Made by a program: the position numbers and the translations under genes. Under the pieces are notes generated by a model. It did no database searches, was not told where the DNA came from, and saw only the letters and a program-made list of their open reading frames with translations. Positions 9,128 to 17,669 of a stretch of DNA of 38,478 nt are shown one piece after another (position 1 is the stretch's first letter; each line of letters opens with the position of its first letter). Source of the DNA: JAAYBT01 sp964404395 (lineage in GTDB: Bacteria > Bacillota > Clostridia > Acetivibrionales > DTU013); the NCBI GenBank assembly GCA_964404395.1, contig CAYOKA010000005.1, positions 1 through 38,478 on the forward strand, read 5' to 3'.

Positions 9128-9811
9128 ATGGCAAATATTTATGTATACAATAACAACACCGGGGCTATGGAATACTATACGCTGGCTGAGTCGGATGCGA
9201 TGCCCTACAATATCGGTAGGACACTGACGGTGAACGAATTCAGGGGAAGCTCGCAGGCGGGTACGCTCTGGACTACCAGGCGTGCAATGGATGCCTTCAA
9301 CGTGACTAGAACCGCATGGGGGCGTCCCATCTATGTGGGTTTTGCCTTCAAACGTATATGGGAGGGAGGGCACGCTGCTATGTCACAGCATTATGCAGGC
9401 GTTTCCTTCGATGTGGGGCAGAATCTTGACGGCGCTACCAGAGACCAGCTTCGTGTCACAGCAGAGCAAACTGGCGTGTGGGGCTATGTGGAGCCGGCTT
9501 ACCTTACGCCGACATGGGTACACTTCGATGCCCGTGCGACACCGCCAGCCTGTGCAGCAGGTGGTTATCCTCTTGTAAGACAGGGGAGTGTCGGTAATTA
9601 TGTACTTACACTGCAGGATGCACTCAATGCGCTGGGCTATACCGGCTCAGGCCTGGATGGCTATTTCGGGAGCGGGACGCGTAATGCTGTGACCAGCTTC
9701 CAGCAGGCTCAGGGGCTTGATGCCGATGGTATTGTAGGCTGCCTGACCTGGGAACGGCTCACAGGGCTTGCCGTATCCATAGGGCAGACTGCAACGGTAG
9801 TAAATCCATGA
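9128..9811 (+). CDS. M15-type peptidoglycan peptidase with C-terminal peptidoglycan-binding domain
   Basis: 227 aa. The N-terminal domain has the M15 (VanY/D-Ala-D-Ala carboxypeptidase-like) zinc signature: SQHYAGVSFDVG (His88, Asp95) followed by WVHFD (His132, Asp134). Family knowledge makes His88, Asp95 and His132 the likely zinc ligands. Residues about 147-217 form a PG_binding_1 domain (VRQGSVGNYV ... GYFGSGTRNAVTSFQ ... DGIVGCLTW). The start is ATG with AAAGGTGGG 5 nt upstream. No signal peptide or membrane segment is present, unlike most cell-wall carboxypeptidases. It may be released by lysis, act in the mother cell during sporulation, or descend from a phage endolysin. No holin or phage gene is adjacent. 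Confidence 0.8.
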   Translation: MANIYVYNNNTGAMEYYTLAESDAMPYNIGRTLTVNEFRGSSQAGTLWTTRRAMDAFNVTRTAWGRPIYVGFAFKRIWEGGHAAMSQHYAGVSFDVGQNLDGATRDQLRVTAEQTGVWGYVEPAYLTPTWVHFDARATPPACAAGGYPLVRQGSVGNYVLTLQDALNALGYTGSGLDGYFGSGTRNAVTSFQQAQGLDADGIVGCLTWERLTGLAVSIGQTATVVNP

Positions 9812-9917
9812 GTAATACCTTTTTGCGGGTTTGCGGTCGAAACCGGAATAAACCTTGATTATGTACAAGCCACAGGATACAATAACTTGTATATATATAC
9901 AAAGGAAATGGTGGAGA

Positions 9918-11132
9918 ATGGATAAGAACACGATTAATAAGGTACCCATACATGAGCTTCGAAGCAGGCTGCAACGTTTCAAGGCCATTATGGACATAAA
10001 GGAGCCTGAGTGGAAGCTGGCTTTGGCTATAAGCAAGGTCAATCAGTATTATTTCACAGGCACGATGCAGGAGGGTCTTCTTTGCATACCCCGCGACGCA
10101 GATGCGGTCTATTATGTGCGGCGCAGCTATGAACGCGCTGTCGATGAATCGCTGTTTCAGGAAATAAGGCCAATGCAAACATATCGTGATGCAGCCGCTG
10201 ATTTGGTAAGGATAATCGGCAGGGTGCCGGATACGGTGTATCTGGAAGCGGAATTTGTGCCGCTGGCCATGTATGAGCGGCTAATAAAACACTTTGGGTT
10301 TAAAATGTTCAAATCATTGAATGCCTATATTTCCGAAATAAGATCCGTAAAAAGCCCTTATGAGCTGGACTTGATGAAGAAAGCAGGGAATATTCACAGG
10401 ATAGCACTGGAGGAACGGGTGCCTGCTGTGCTGAAGGAAGGTATGACGGAAATCGAGCTGGCAACAGCTGTCTTTTCGGCATTGGTGGAAGAGGGGCATG
10501 ATGGGATAGCGCGCTTCAACATGTTTGATACGGAAATATTACTTGGGCATATCGCATTTGGAGAAAGCGCACTATATCCTACATATTTCAACGGGCCGGG
10601 TGGTAATTACGGGCTGAGCCCCGCCATGCAGATGATGGGAAGCCGCAATCGCAGGCTGAAATGCGGAGATCTGATTTTCATAGACACTGGTTGCAGCTAT
10701 GAGGGCTATCAGTCGGACAAAACTATGACTTATGTTTTTGGAAAGCCACTTCCGAGGCTGGCGCAGGATATCCACAAAAAATGTGTGGAGATTCAGAACA
10801 AAATTGCGCATATGCTTAAGCCTGGTGAGCTGCCATCAAATATTTACAATACAATAATGAAGAGCGTAGACGAGGATAAGCTGCCGAATTTTATGGGGTA
10901 CGGAAATAGAAGGGTGAAGTTCCTGGGACACGGAATTGGACTTCAGGTGGACGAGCTACCTGTCCTGGCGAAGGGTTTTGACGAGCCGCTGCAGGAAGGC
11001 ATGGTTTTTGCGGTCGAGCCTAAAGCCGGGATAGAGGGTGTGGGAATGGTGGGAATAGAAAACACCTTTATCGTCACCCCGGAGGGCGGGATCTGCACTA
11101 CGGGTACCAACCCCGGACTGTTGCAGGTATAA
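9918..11132 (+). CDS. M24 family metallopeptidase (Xaa-Pro aminopeptidase-like)
   Basis: 404 aa from ATG 9918. The frame extends to 9855, but homology to creatinase/prolidase-type proteins begins near HELRSRLQRF, so I prefer 9918, although its ribosome binding site is poorly spaced. The N-terminal creatinase-like domain covers about 10-140. The C-terminal pita-bread fold carries the metal ligands: Asp in IFIDTG, Asp in QSDKTM, His in LGHGIG, Glu in AVEPK and Glu in GIENTF. These residues bind two metal ions in the family, which cleaves an N-terminal residue preceding proline. The protein is probably cytoplasmic and takes part in peptide turnover. The gene follows the M15 gene by 106 bp on the same strand, but no functional link is evident. 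Confidence 0.87.
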   Translation: MDKNTINKVPIHELRSRLQRFKAIMDIKEPEWKLALAISKVNQYYFTGTMQEGLLCIPRDADAVYYVRRSYERAVDESLFQEIRPMQTYRDAAADLVRIIGRVPDTVYLEAEFVPLAMYERLIKHFGFKMFKSLNAYISEIRSVKSPYELDLMKKAGNIHRIALEERVPAVLKEGMTEIELATAVFSALVEEGHDGIARFNMFDTEILLGHIAFGESALYPTYFNGPGGNYGLSPAMQMMGSRNRRLKCGDLIFIDTGCSYEGYQSDKTMTYVFGKPLPRLAQDIHKKCVEIQNKIAHMLKPGELPSNIYNTIMKSVDEDKLPNFMGYGNRRVKFLGHGIGLQVDELPVLAKGFDEPLQEGMVFAVEPKAGIEGVGMVGIENTFIVTPEGGICTTGTNPGLLQV

Positions 11133-11306
11133 ATAACAAAGGTTTTGCTATAAGTTATTATATCCAAAATATCCAGAAGACTTGTGAGGATAGATAGGGT
11201 TAACTTTACACGCATGTATAATTCTCCTGATTCGATTCAGACTATGTACTAGTCCGATTGAAAAGAATATTGTGCGGACAAATTCTATCACGCAAGGAGA
11301 ATGAAT

Positions 11307-11471
11307 ATGCCTGACAGACGGAAGGATTGTAATCTTAGTATCCCGGTCGAAAAGCACGATACTGCGGCGTGGGCTAATGTTGAAAAGAAGAAGGCGCATT
11401 CGCAGGTGCCCATACCTTCTGAATTCCAGATCACAAACGCGAAAGAGCATGTGGATGAGAATGAGAAGTAG
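11307..11471 (+). CDS. DUF3787 small spore protein
   Basis: 54 aa. The sequence carries the family pattern IPVEKHDTAAWANVE near the N-terminus, then VPIPSE, and ends in NAKEHVDENEK. I recognise this as DUF3787, a short protein of spore-forming Clostridia that has been linked to the spore surface. In-frame ATGs occur at 11301 and 11307; AAGGAGA at 11294-11300 abuts the first and is 6 nt before the second, so 11307 is the better start. It is monocistronic, with a terminator directly after the stop. The 174 bp before it (11133-11306) show no other gene and no clear sigma-A promoter. Biochemical function is unknown. Confidence 0.82.
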   Translation: MPDRRKDCNLSIPVEKHDTAAWANVEKKKAHSQVPIPSEFQITNAKEHVDENEK

Positions 11472-11472
11472 G

Positions 11473-11500
11473 GGAACGGTTCAAAGACCGTTCCTTTTTA
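11473..11500 (+). terminator. Intrinsic terminator of the DUF3787 gene
   Basis: GGAACGGT (11473-11480), a 6-nt loop, ACCGTTCC (11487-11494), then TTTTTA. This is a perfect 8-bp stem with a T-run, starting 1 nt after the TAG stop. Confidence 0.93.
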
Positions 11501-11585
11501 GTTATGCACACCACTACTGATGAATTTTTTAATTAATGGGAAAGAAACTTATTACTGGACTAGGCAAGGGGCTGTTGATGTTACC

Positions 11586-14500
11586 TTAGTATTTTTGATC
11601 GGCCAATTGCCTGTATGTTTCATAACGTTCACGGGCATGCTTCTCAGCCTCGACGAACAGTTGGTTTGCTTGCTCGGGGAAGGTATTCATCAACTGAGTA
11701 TAACGAATCTCGCCCATGAGGAAATCCCGGAAGGGTTTGGTCGGCTCCTTCGACTCCAGCAGGAATGGGTTTTTACCTGCTTCCCGCAGCTGGGGGTTGA
11801 AACGGTACAGGTGCCAATACCCTGCATCTACAGCCTTCTTTTCCTCAGCGATGCTTGTGCCCATGCCCGATTTAATTCCATGGGAAATGCAGGGTGCATA
11901 AGCAATAATCAGCGAGGGCCCTTTGTAGCTTTCAGCCTCGGCGATGGCCTTGATCGTCTGGTTCATGTTCGCACCCATTGCGATCTGTGCCACATAGACA
12001 TATCCATAGCTCATTGCCATCATTCCCAGATCCTTCTTCCTTATTTTTTTGCCCGATGCGGCAAATTTGGCTACGGCTGCCGTAGGCGTTGCTTTGGAGG
12101 ACTGGCCGCCGGTGTTGGAGTAAATTTCCGTGTCCATGACAAAGAGGTTCACATCGTCTCCCGATGCCAGCACATGATCAAGCCCACCATAACCGATGTC
12201 GTAGGCCCAGCCATCGCCACCCAGTATCCAGAAGGACTTCTTGACAAGAAAATCCTTTTTCTCAAATATTTCTTCCAGCAGGGGATTACCCTTTCTGTCT
12301 ATGTCTGTTAGGGCCTTTATTACATTAGCAGATGCAGCCTTGGACTCTTCGCCCTTTTCCTTAACATCCAGCCATTGCCGAAATGCCTTGGCAACTTCTT
12401 CCGGTATGCCATGATTAATCGGGTCCAGCGTACCTTGACCAACTGCTTCCGGCGCGCCCTGCGTCAACGCTTGCTGCATCAGGTCTGCCAGCCTTGCCCT
12501 GATCTGTCGTACACCCAGATACATGCCGTAGCCGTATTCCGCATTATCTTCAAACAGCGAGTTCGCCCATGCAGGGCCCTTGCCGTCTGCGTTTGTCGTA
12601 TAGGCAATAGATGGAGCACTGGCACTCCAAATAGAAGAGCATCCTGTTGCATTGGCTACCATCATTCGCTCGCCGAACAGCTGCGTAATCAGTCTGACAT
12701 AAGGGGTCTCGCCGCAGCCCGGGCAGGCGCCGTTGTATTCCAGCAGAGGCTGTACAAACTGACTGCCCTTAAGGGTGTTTCTACCCATCAAATTATCCTT
12801 TGTGGATAATGTCATCGAAAACTCCCAGTTGGGGTTTTGCTCCTCTGTTTCACCTTGCGCGGGCTTCATGACCAGTGCCTTTTCCTTTGTGGGGCACACA
12901 TCGGCGCAATTGCCGCAACCGGTACAATCCAAAGGGTTTACCTGAACGCGGAATCGGTAGGATTCCATACCTTTTCCGCTAGCCTTCAAGGTTGTGTATC
13001 CTGATGGTGCTTTGCCTGCCTCGCTGTCATTCAACAAAAACAGCCTAATTGTGGCATGAGGGCATACATAGGAGCATCTGCCGCATTGTATGCAGTTATC
13101 GGGCTGCCACTGGGGTAGGGTTACTGCAATGCCGCGCTTTTCATATGCGGCAGTGCCTGGAGGATATGAGCCGTCCTCCATGCCTGCAAAGGCACTTACA
13201 GGCAGATCGTCGCCCTCCATACGCGCCATTGGCCGCTGAATTCTGCCAATAAAATCCGGTACACTCTCCGGTGTTGTTTCATCATCCTGTGCAGTTGACC
13301 AGCCAATCGGAACGTCAACCTTGTGCAATGCATCCAGTGACCTGTCTACAGCCTGCTTGTTCATATCAACTATTTTTTGTCCCTTTTTGCCGTAGGTATC
13401 CTCTATAGATGTTTTTAGATAGTTAATGGCTTTATCGACGGGGATGACATTAGCCAGTTTAAAAAATGCAGTTTGCATTATCATGTTAATCCTGTTTCCA
13501 AGACCGACTTCACCGGCTATTTTTATGGCATCGATTGTGTAAAAGGCTACTTTATTCTGGGCAATTGTTCTTTTAACCAGGGCAGGAAGATTGATTTCAA
13601 GGCCTTCCATGTCCCAAGGGCAGTTTAGCACAAATGTGCCATTTTCCCTAATCCCTTTTAATATATCATAGTTGTTCAAAAAGGCTTTATTGTGGCAGGC
13701 GATATAGTCGGCATTGTTAACCAGATAAGGGCTTCTGATGGGTTTTTGACCAAAACGTAAATGTGATACCGTTGTGCCACCGGACTTTTTGCTGTCATAT
13801 GAGAAATATGCCTGTACATAAAGGTCGGTGTTGTCGCCGATTATTTTTATTGCGGATTTATTGGCACCAACGGTACCGTCTGATCCGAGCCCCCAGAACT
13901 TGCAGCTTATTGTTCCCATAGGCGTCGTTTCAACTGCCTTGCCCTCGGGAAGAGAGGTGTTGGTAACATCGTCTGTGATACCTATTGTAAAACCATCCTT
14001 CGGACTTTCCTTTCTAAGATTGTCGAATACGGACAAAATTTGTGAGGGACGCACATCCTTTGAACCAAGGCCATATCTTCCGCCAACAATCAGCGGCATA
14101 TGAATACCGGCATATAGCCGGGCTGCCTCTGCCTTGGCTGCTTCGGAACTGCTTGCATCTGTCACTGCGGCTGCTAAGTTGTAACCATTGACCCTGCTGG
14201 CATTGTACAGTGCCTTGCAGATATCCAGATATAGTGGTTCCCCCGTAGATCCCGGCTCCTTTGTTCGATCCAAAACGGCAATCCTTTTTACGGTTTTGGG
14301 GAGCACATCAAGTAGATGCTTTTCTGAAAAAGGTCTGTAAAGTCTGACTATGACAAGGCCTGTTTTTTGGCCGGAGGCATTTAGATAGTCCACTACCTCG
14401 CTTATAGTCTCACAAGCCGAGCCCATTGCGACAATAGCATATTCGGCATCCTGCGCTCCGTAATAGTCGAAGGGCTTGTAGCTCCTGCCGGTAATGCGGC

Positions 14501-15245
14501 CTATCTCCCGCATATAATATTCTACAATGGAGGGTACCGCTAAATAGAATGGATTGGATGCCTCTCTGCCCTGAAAATAGATATCCGGATTCTGAGCAGT
14601 ACCTCTGACCAGAGGATGCTCCGGATTCAAAGCTCTATCCCTGAAAGCCTTCAAGGCATTTACATCCAATAAAGCGGCCAAATCCTTATATTCTATTACA
14701 CTGATTTTTTGGTATTCATGGGAGGTGCGGAAGCCATCGAAAAAATGTATGAAGGGGATCCTTGAGCCAATGGCGGACAGGTGGGCTACACAGGCCAGAT
14801 CCATTGCTTCCTGGACATTTGAAGAGACAAGAAGAGCGGCACCTGTCTGCCTGCAGGCCATAACATCCTGATGATCGCCGAATATCGACAGCGCATGTGC
14901 CGCCAATGCACGGGCAGATACATGCAGCACTCCCGGCAGCAGCTCTCCGGCCATCTTATACAGATTCGGAATCATCAGCAATAATCCTTGTGATGCAGTA
15001 TAGGTTGTGGTGAGGGCACCGGCTTGCAGTGAACCGTGCATTGCGCCTGCGGCACCTGCTTCAGATTGCATCTCTACAACATCAACCGTTTGACCGAAAA
15101 TATTCTTTTTTCCATGGGCTGCCCATTCGTCTACCAGCTCTGCCATTGGAGAGGATGGGGTTATGGGAAATATTGCTGCAACCTCGGTGAATGCATAGGA
15201 CGCATGAGCGGCAGCTTGATTTCCGTCCATTGTTGACATTTTCAT
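11586..15245 (-). CDS. nifJ: Pyruvate:ferredoxin (flavodoxin) oxidoreductase
   Basis: 1219 aa, the usual size for the single-chain homodimeric enzyme. It converts pyruvate and CoA to acetyl-CoA and CO2 and reduces ferredoxin, the central step of clostridial fermentation. Domains in order: the pyrimidine-binding N-terminal domain (TPSSPMAELVDEWAA near residue 25), the core and gamma domains (FWGLGSDGTVGANKSA near 450), and the EKR region. A two-[4Fe-4S] ferredoxin domain follows (CIQCGRCSYVCP and CTGCGNCADVCP). Last is the thiamine diphosphate domain, with CPGCGE, the GDGWAYDIGYGGLDH ThDP/Mg motif and YSNTGGQSSK. The frame is open to 15347, but the family N-terminus MDGNQAAAH and AAAGGAGT 8 nt upstream fix the start at ATG 15245. 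Its upstream region carries tandem hairpin repeats. Confidence 0.97.
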   Translation of the reverse strand: MKMSTMDGNQAAAHASYAFTEVAAIFPITPSSPMAELVDEWAAHGKKNIFGQTVDVVEMQSEAGAAGAMHGSLQAGALTTTYTASQGLLLMIPNLYKMAGELLPGVLHVSARALAAHALSIFGDHQDVMACRQTGAALLVSSNVQEAMDLACVAHLSAIGSRIPFIHFFDGFRTSHEYQKISVIEYKDLAALLDVNALKAFRDRALNPEHPLVRGTAQNPDIYFQGREASNPFYLAVPSIVEYYMREIGRITGRSYKPFDYYGAQDAEYAIVAMGSACETISEVVDYLNASGQKTGLVIVRLYRPFSEKHLLDVLPKTVKRIAVLDRTKEPGSTGEPLYLDICKALYNASRVNGYNLAAAVTDASSSEAAKAEAARLYAGIHMPLIVGGRYGLGSKDVRPSQILSVFDNLRKESPKDGFTIGITDDVTNTSLPEGKAVETTPMGTISCKFWGLGSDGTVGANKSAIKIIGDNTDLYVQAYFSYDSKKSGGTTVSHLRFGQKPIRSPYLVNNADYIACHNKAFLNNYDILKGIRENGTFVLNCPWDMEGLEINLPALVKRTIAQNKVAFYTIDAIKIAGEVGLGNRINMIMQTAFFKLANVIPVDKAINYLKTSIEDTYGKKGQKIVDMNKQAVDRSLDALHKVDVPIGWSTAQDDETTPESVPDFIGRIQRPMARMEGDDLPVSAFAGMEDGSYPPGTAAYEKRGIAVTLPQWQPDNCIQCGRCSYVCPHATIRLFLLNDSEAGKAPSGYTTLKASGKGMESYRFRVQVNPLDCTGCGNCADVCPTKEKALVMKPAQGETEEQNPNWEFSMTLSTKDNLMGRNTLKGSQFVQPLLEYNGACPGCGETPYVRLITQLFGERMMVANATGCSSIWSASAPSIAYTTNADGKGPAWANSLFEDNAEYGYGMYLGVRQIRARLADLMQQALTQGAPEAVGQGTLDPINHGIPEEVAKAFRQWLDVKEKGEESKAASANVIKALTDIDRKGNPLLEEIFEKKDFLVKKSFWILGGDGWAYDIGYGGLDHVLASGDDVNLFVMDTEIYSNTGGQSSKATPTAAVAKFAASGKKIRKKDLGMMAMSYGYVYVAQIAMGANMNQTIKAIAEAESYKGPSLIIAYAPCISHGIKSGMGTSIAEEKKAVDAGYWHLYRFNPQLREAGKNPFLLESKEPTKPFRDFLMGEIRYTQLMNTFPEQANQLFVEAEKHARERYETYRQLADQKY

Positions 15246-15265
15246 ATTTAAGCACTCCTTTGTAC

Positions 15266-15407
15266 AATGTAAGGGGACGCTTCTGTCAAAGAACGTTACC
15301 GAGAAACGTCCCCTTATTACGCTAAAGCGGTAGGACGCTTCTGTCAAAGAACGTTGCCGAGAAACGTCCCCTTTTGTTAATGTTAGGGGACGCTTCTGTC
15401 CCCTTTT
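15266..15407. repeat. Tandem hairpin repeats, cluster 1 (nifJ side)
   Basis: Two full units and one short one. Unit 1 spans 15271-15315 with arms AAGGGGACG (15271-15279) and CGTCCCCTT (15307-15315). Unit 2 is 15332-15375 and differs mainly by GTTGCC for GTTACC. Unit 3 (15384-15406) retains only AGGGGACGCTTCTGTCCCCTT and closes directly. The units are joined by TACGCTAAAGCGG. Inside each full unit TTCT/AGAA and ACGTT/AACGT can form alternative small stems. The cluster lies immediately before the nifJ ribosome binding site, probably in its 5' leader. Confidence 0.85.
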
Positions 15408-15503
15408 GATAATATTTCTGTTTGTATTATTTCTAAAATTGGTTTATTAATGTATGATAAAAAAATTGCTTTTTAAACCTAATAGACAGATTATTGGATT
15501 TGG

Positions 15504-15532
15504 TTGAAGAATGTAATATTGGGGGGTATAAT
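15504..15532 (+). promoter_or_regulatory. Predicted sigma-A promoter of the signalling operon
   Basis: TTGAAG at 15504-15509, a 17-nt spacer, and TATAAT at 15527-15532. Transcription would begin near 15539, that is within the first hairpin repeat of cluster 2, giving a leader of about 160 nt made largely of repeat units. Confidence 0.65.
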
Positions 15533-15675
15533 GTAAGGGGACGCTTCTGTCAAAGAACGTTACCGAGAAACGTCCCCTTACTACGCTAAAGCGGGGCGGA
15601 CGCTTCTGTCAAAGAACGTTACCGAGAAACGTCCCCTTACTACGCTAAAGCTGAGCGGACTGTTCTGTCATTGAC
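15530..15675. repeat. Tandem hairpin repeats, cluster 2 (signalling-operon leader)
   Basis: Unit 4 (15535-15579) and unit 5 (15598-15638) match unit 1 almost base for base, with the same TACGCTAAAGC linker. A decayed unit 6 (15654-15675) retains GCGGACTGTTCTGTCA. The stretch from AATGTAAGGGG to the end of the second unit, about 110 bp, is a direct duplication of 15266-15375. It lies between the predicted promoter and the response regulator start. Confidence 0.85.
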
Positions 15676-15700
15676 AAACTAGGAGCGTGAGTCGACCATT

Positions 15701-17668
15701 ATGGATAGGAAAAACGCTAAGATACTTATTGCTGATGACAACAGGGACATTCACTATGACATCAAGTATATACTAGATTCCTCATCAGATGAAATAGAGG
15801 ATTATCAGGAAACCAGACTCCTCAAAGAGGAACTTTTTGGTAAGACGGCCATATCCCCAAAAAGCGAAAGAGTTATTGATATTAAGTACAGAATAGACGA
15901 CGCATATCAGGGCGAAGAGGCTGTTAAAATGGTAAAGACGGCTAAGGAGTCAGGGGATCCTTATTCGCTTGTTTTTATGGATGTCAGAATGCCACCGGGA
16001 ATCGATGGAATAGAAACCATTGAACGGATTTGGACGATTGATTCCAATGTAGGTGTAGTAATTTGCACAGCCTTTTCCGACTATTCCTGGGATCAGATAA
16101 TTACAAAGCTCGGACAAAATGATAATTTGCTTTTTCTCAGAAAGCCTTTTGACAATGTTTCGCTAAAGCAGGTTGCGCTTACTATGACCACGAAGTGGAA
16201 CCTGAAAATTCAAGTGAATGAGCATATAGAGAACCTTGAAAAGCAGGTGGAAATGCGTACATCTGAGCTTACTGATATGGTTTACAAGCTGAGGGATGAG
16301 ATATCCCTTCGAGAGGAAAAGGAGAAACAGCTTATATACAGTGCCCATTACGATCAATTGACGGAATTACTAAACCGAAGATCCTTCTATTCATTTCTAT
16401 ACAACCTACCCTACGGAGAAACAGATAATTTTTACAGCGACAAAGTGTCTTTATTCTATATCGATATGGACGATTTCAAAAGTGTTAACGACATTTTTGG
16501 GCACGATACCGGAGACAAGCTTCTGATTGAAGTTTCAAAAAGAATAAAGGAGGTATTGGCCGACTACACCTTAGCAGTTACAGATTATGTAAGTGAAAAT
16601 GGGCAAATAAGCGCCATATACAGGCTCGGAGGGGACGAGTTTATTGCTGTTATAGAAGAAGACGACAGGGAGACGCTGGGGATTATAGCTCAAAAGATTA
16701 TTGATGCTATAAACGAGCCGTTTTTTATTGCAGGTTATGAGCTTAACGCCGCATGCTCTATCGGTATAAGTATTTTCCGCCGCAGAGAAAATTTAACCCG
16801 GGATGCTCAGCTTAAGTTTGCTGATATGGCCTTATATGAAGCAAAAAGGGTGCGCGGCACATACCGCTTTTATAGCCAATTTGATGCGGCATCTTTACTG
16901 AATGAATTGAGGCTTGAGAAGGATTTGAAGAGGGCTGTTGATAGTAACCAAATTGATGTCTATTTCCAGCGGCTTGTAAATACCCAGGATGAAACAATAG
17001 GTGTGCAGTCACTAGTGCGATGGCTTCACCCTAGGTTTGGCGAGCTTGGACCGGATCAGTTTATTCATATCGCAGAAAAAACAGATTTGATCATTACTCT
17101 GGGACGGAATGTTTTAAGAAAATCCTTGGGCCATTTAAAACAGATGCAGAAAGATGGATATGCTAATTTTTTTGTAATGGTTAACTGTACTACAAGGGAA
17201 TTCTACAGCCCTAGTTTTGTGAGCAGTGTGAAGGATGAGGTTTTGAATGCCGGTGTTGATCCGAATTGCCTTAAGCTGAGCCTGGAGGAAAGGTTTTCAT
17301 TTCAGGCGAAACCATCTGCTTTAGCAATTATCAGAGAACTTAATGATTTTGGAGTTCAGTTTGCTGTTAACGGCTTTGAGAATGATTACCAGACCTTTGC
17401 TTTTTTGCAGCAGGTCCCGCGAGATACTATAATCAGGTTGAACAGGGATTATGTAAAGAACATCACAACAGACGAGAAGGATCTCAGATTTTTGCATTCG
17501 CTTATGGACATTATCGACGCGTGGGATCTAAATATCATTATTACCGGAATAGAAACTGAGGAGCAGAAACATTCCTTAAACACCAGAAACTGCATCCTTC
17601 AGGGGTATCATTTTAATATTCCCAAGCCCTATGATCAGTTTATGAACGACCTGAAAGCAGGGGAGTGA
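15701..17668 (+). CDS. Response regulator with receiver, GGDEF and degenerate EAL domains
   Basis: 655 aa. The receiver (about 6-165) has the acidic pair ADD, phospho-acceptor Asp94 in VFMDVRMPPG, and Lys in the FLRKPFDN segment. Its alpha1-beta2 region has an insertion with the LKEELFG motif, a layout I know from response regulators paired with HNIGN-type kinases. A coiled coil (about 165-215) leads to a GGDEF domain with an intact GGDEF motif near 310, so it is probably an active diguanylate cyclase. No RxxD inhibitory site lies five residues before it. The EAL domain (about 395-650) is degenerate: EAL is replaced by QSL, the catalytic DD pair by NG and EGVE by TGIE, so c-di-GMP hydrolysis is unlikely. 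The start is ATG 15701; the nearest AGGAG (15681-15685) is 15 nt away, which is long. Its stop is 1 nt before the next gene. Confidence 0.92.
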   Translation: MDRKNAKILIADDNRDIHYDIKYILDSSSDEIEDYQETRLLKEELFGKTAISPKSERVIDIKYRIDDAYQGEEAVKMVKTAKESGDPYSLVFMDVRMPPGIDGIETIERIWTIDSNVGVVICTAFSDYSWDQIITKLGQNDNLLFLRKPFDNVSLKQVALTMTTKWNLKIQVNEHIENLEKQVEMRTSELTDMVYKLRDEISLREEKEKQLIYSAHYDQLTELLNRRSFYSFLYNLPYGETDNFYSDKVSLFYIDMDDFKSVNDIFGHDTGDKLLIEVSKRIKEVLADYTLAVTDYVSENGQISAIYRLGGDEFIAVIEEDDRETLGIIAQKIIDAINEPFFIAGYELNAACSIGISIFRRRENLTRDAQLKFADMALYEAKRVRGTYRFYSQFDAASLLNELRLEKDLKRAVDSNQIDVYFQRLVNTQDETIGVQSLVRWLHPRFGELGPDQFIHIAEKTDLIITLGRNVLRKSLGHLKQMQKDGYANFFVMVNCTTREFYSPSFVSSVKDEVLNAGVDPNCLKLSLEERFSFQAKPSALAIIRELNDFGVQFAVNGFENDYQTFAFLQQVPRDTIIRLNRDYVKNITTDEKDLRFLHSLMDIIDAWDLNIIITGIETEEQKHSLNTRNCILQGYHFNIPKPYDQFMNDLKAGE

Positions 17669-17669
17669 T

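Noticed and set aside
9822..9850. Terminator between the M15 and M24 genes
   Set aside because: Only a 5-bp imperfect stem can be drawn and no T-run follows.
11520..12311. 263-codon plus-strand open frame
   Set aside because: It lies entirely opposite the end of nifJ, has no ribosome binding site and no recognisable product.
15266..15650. Regularly repeated 45-nt units that could be taken for a CRISPR array
   Set aside because: The spacing segments are themselves nearly identical (TACGCTAAAGC), the units occur in two short clusters, and no cas gene is near. These are tandem hairpin repeats.
15671..15676. TTGACA as a -35 box for the response regulator gene
   Set aside because: It lies only 25 nt before the start codon, with no -10 hexamer at the right distance.
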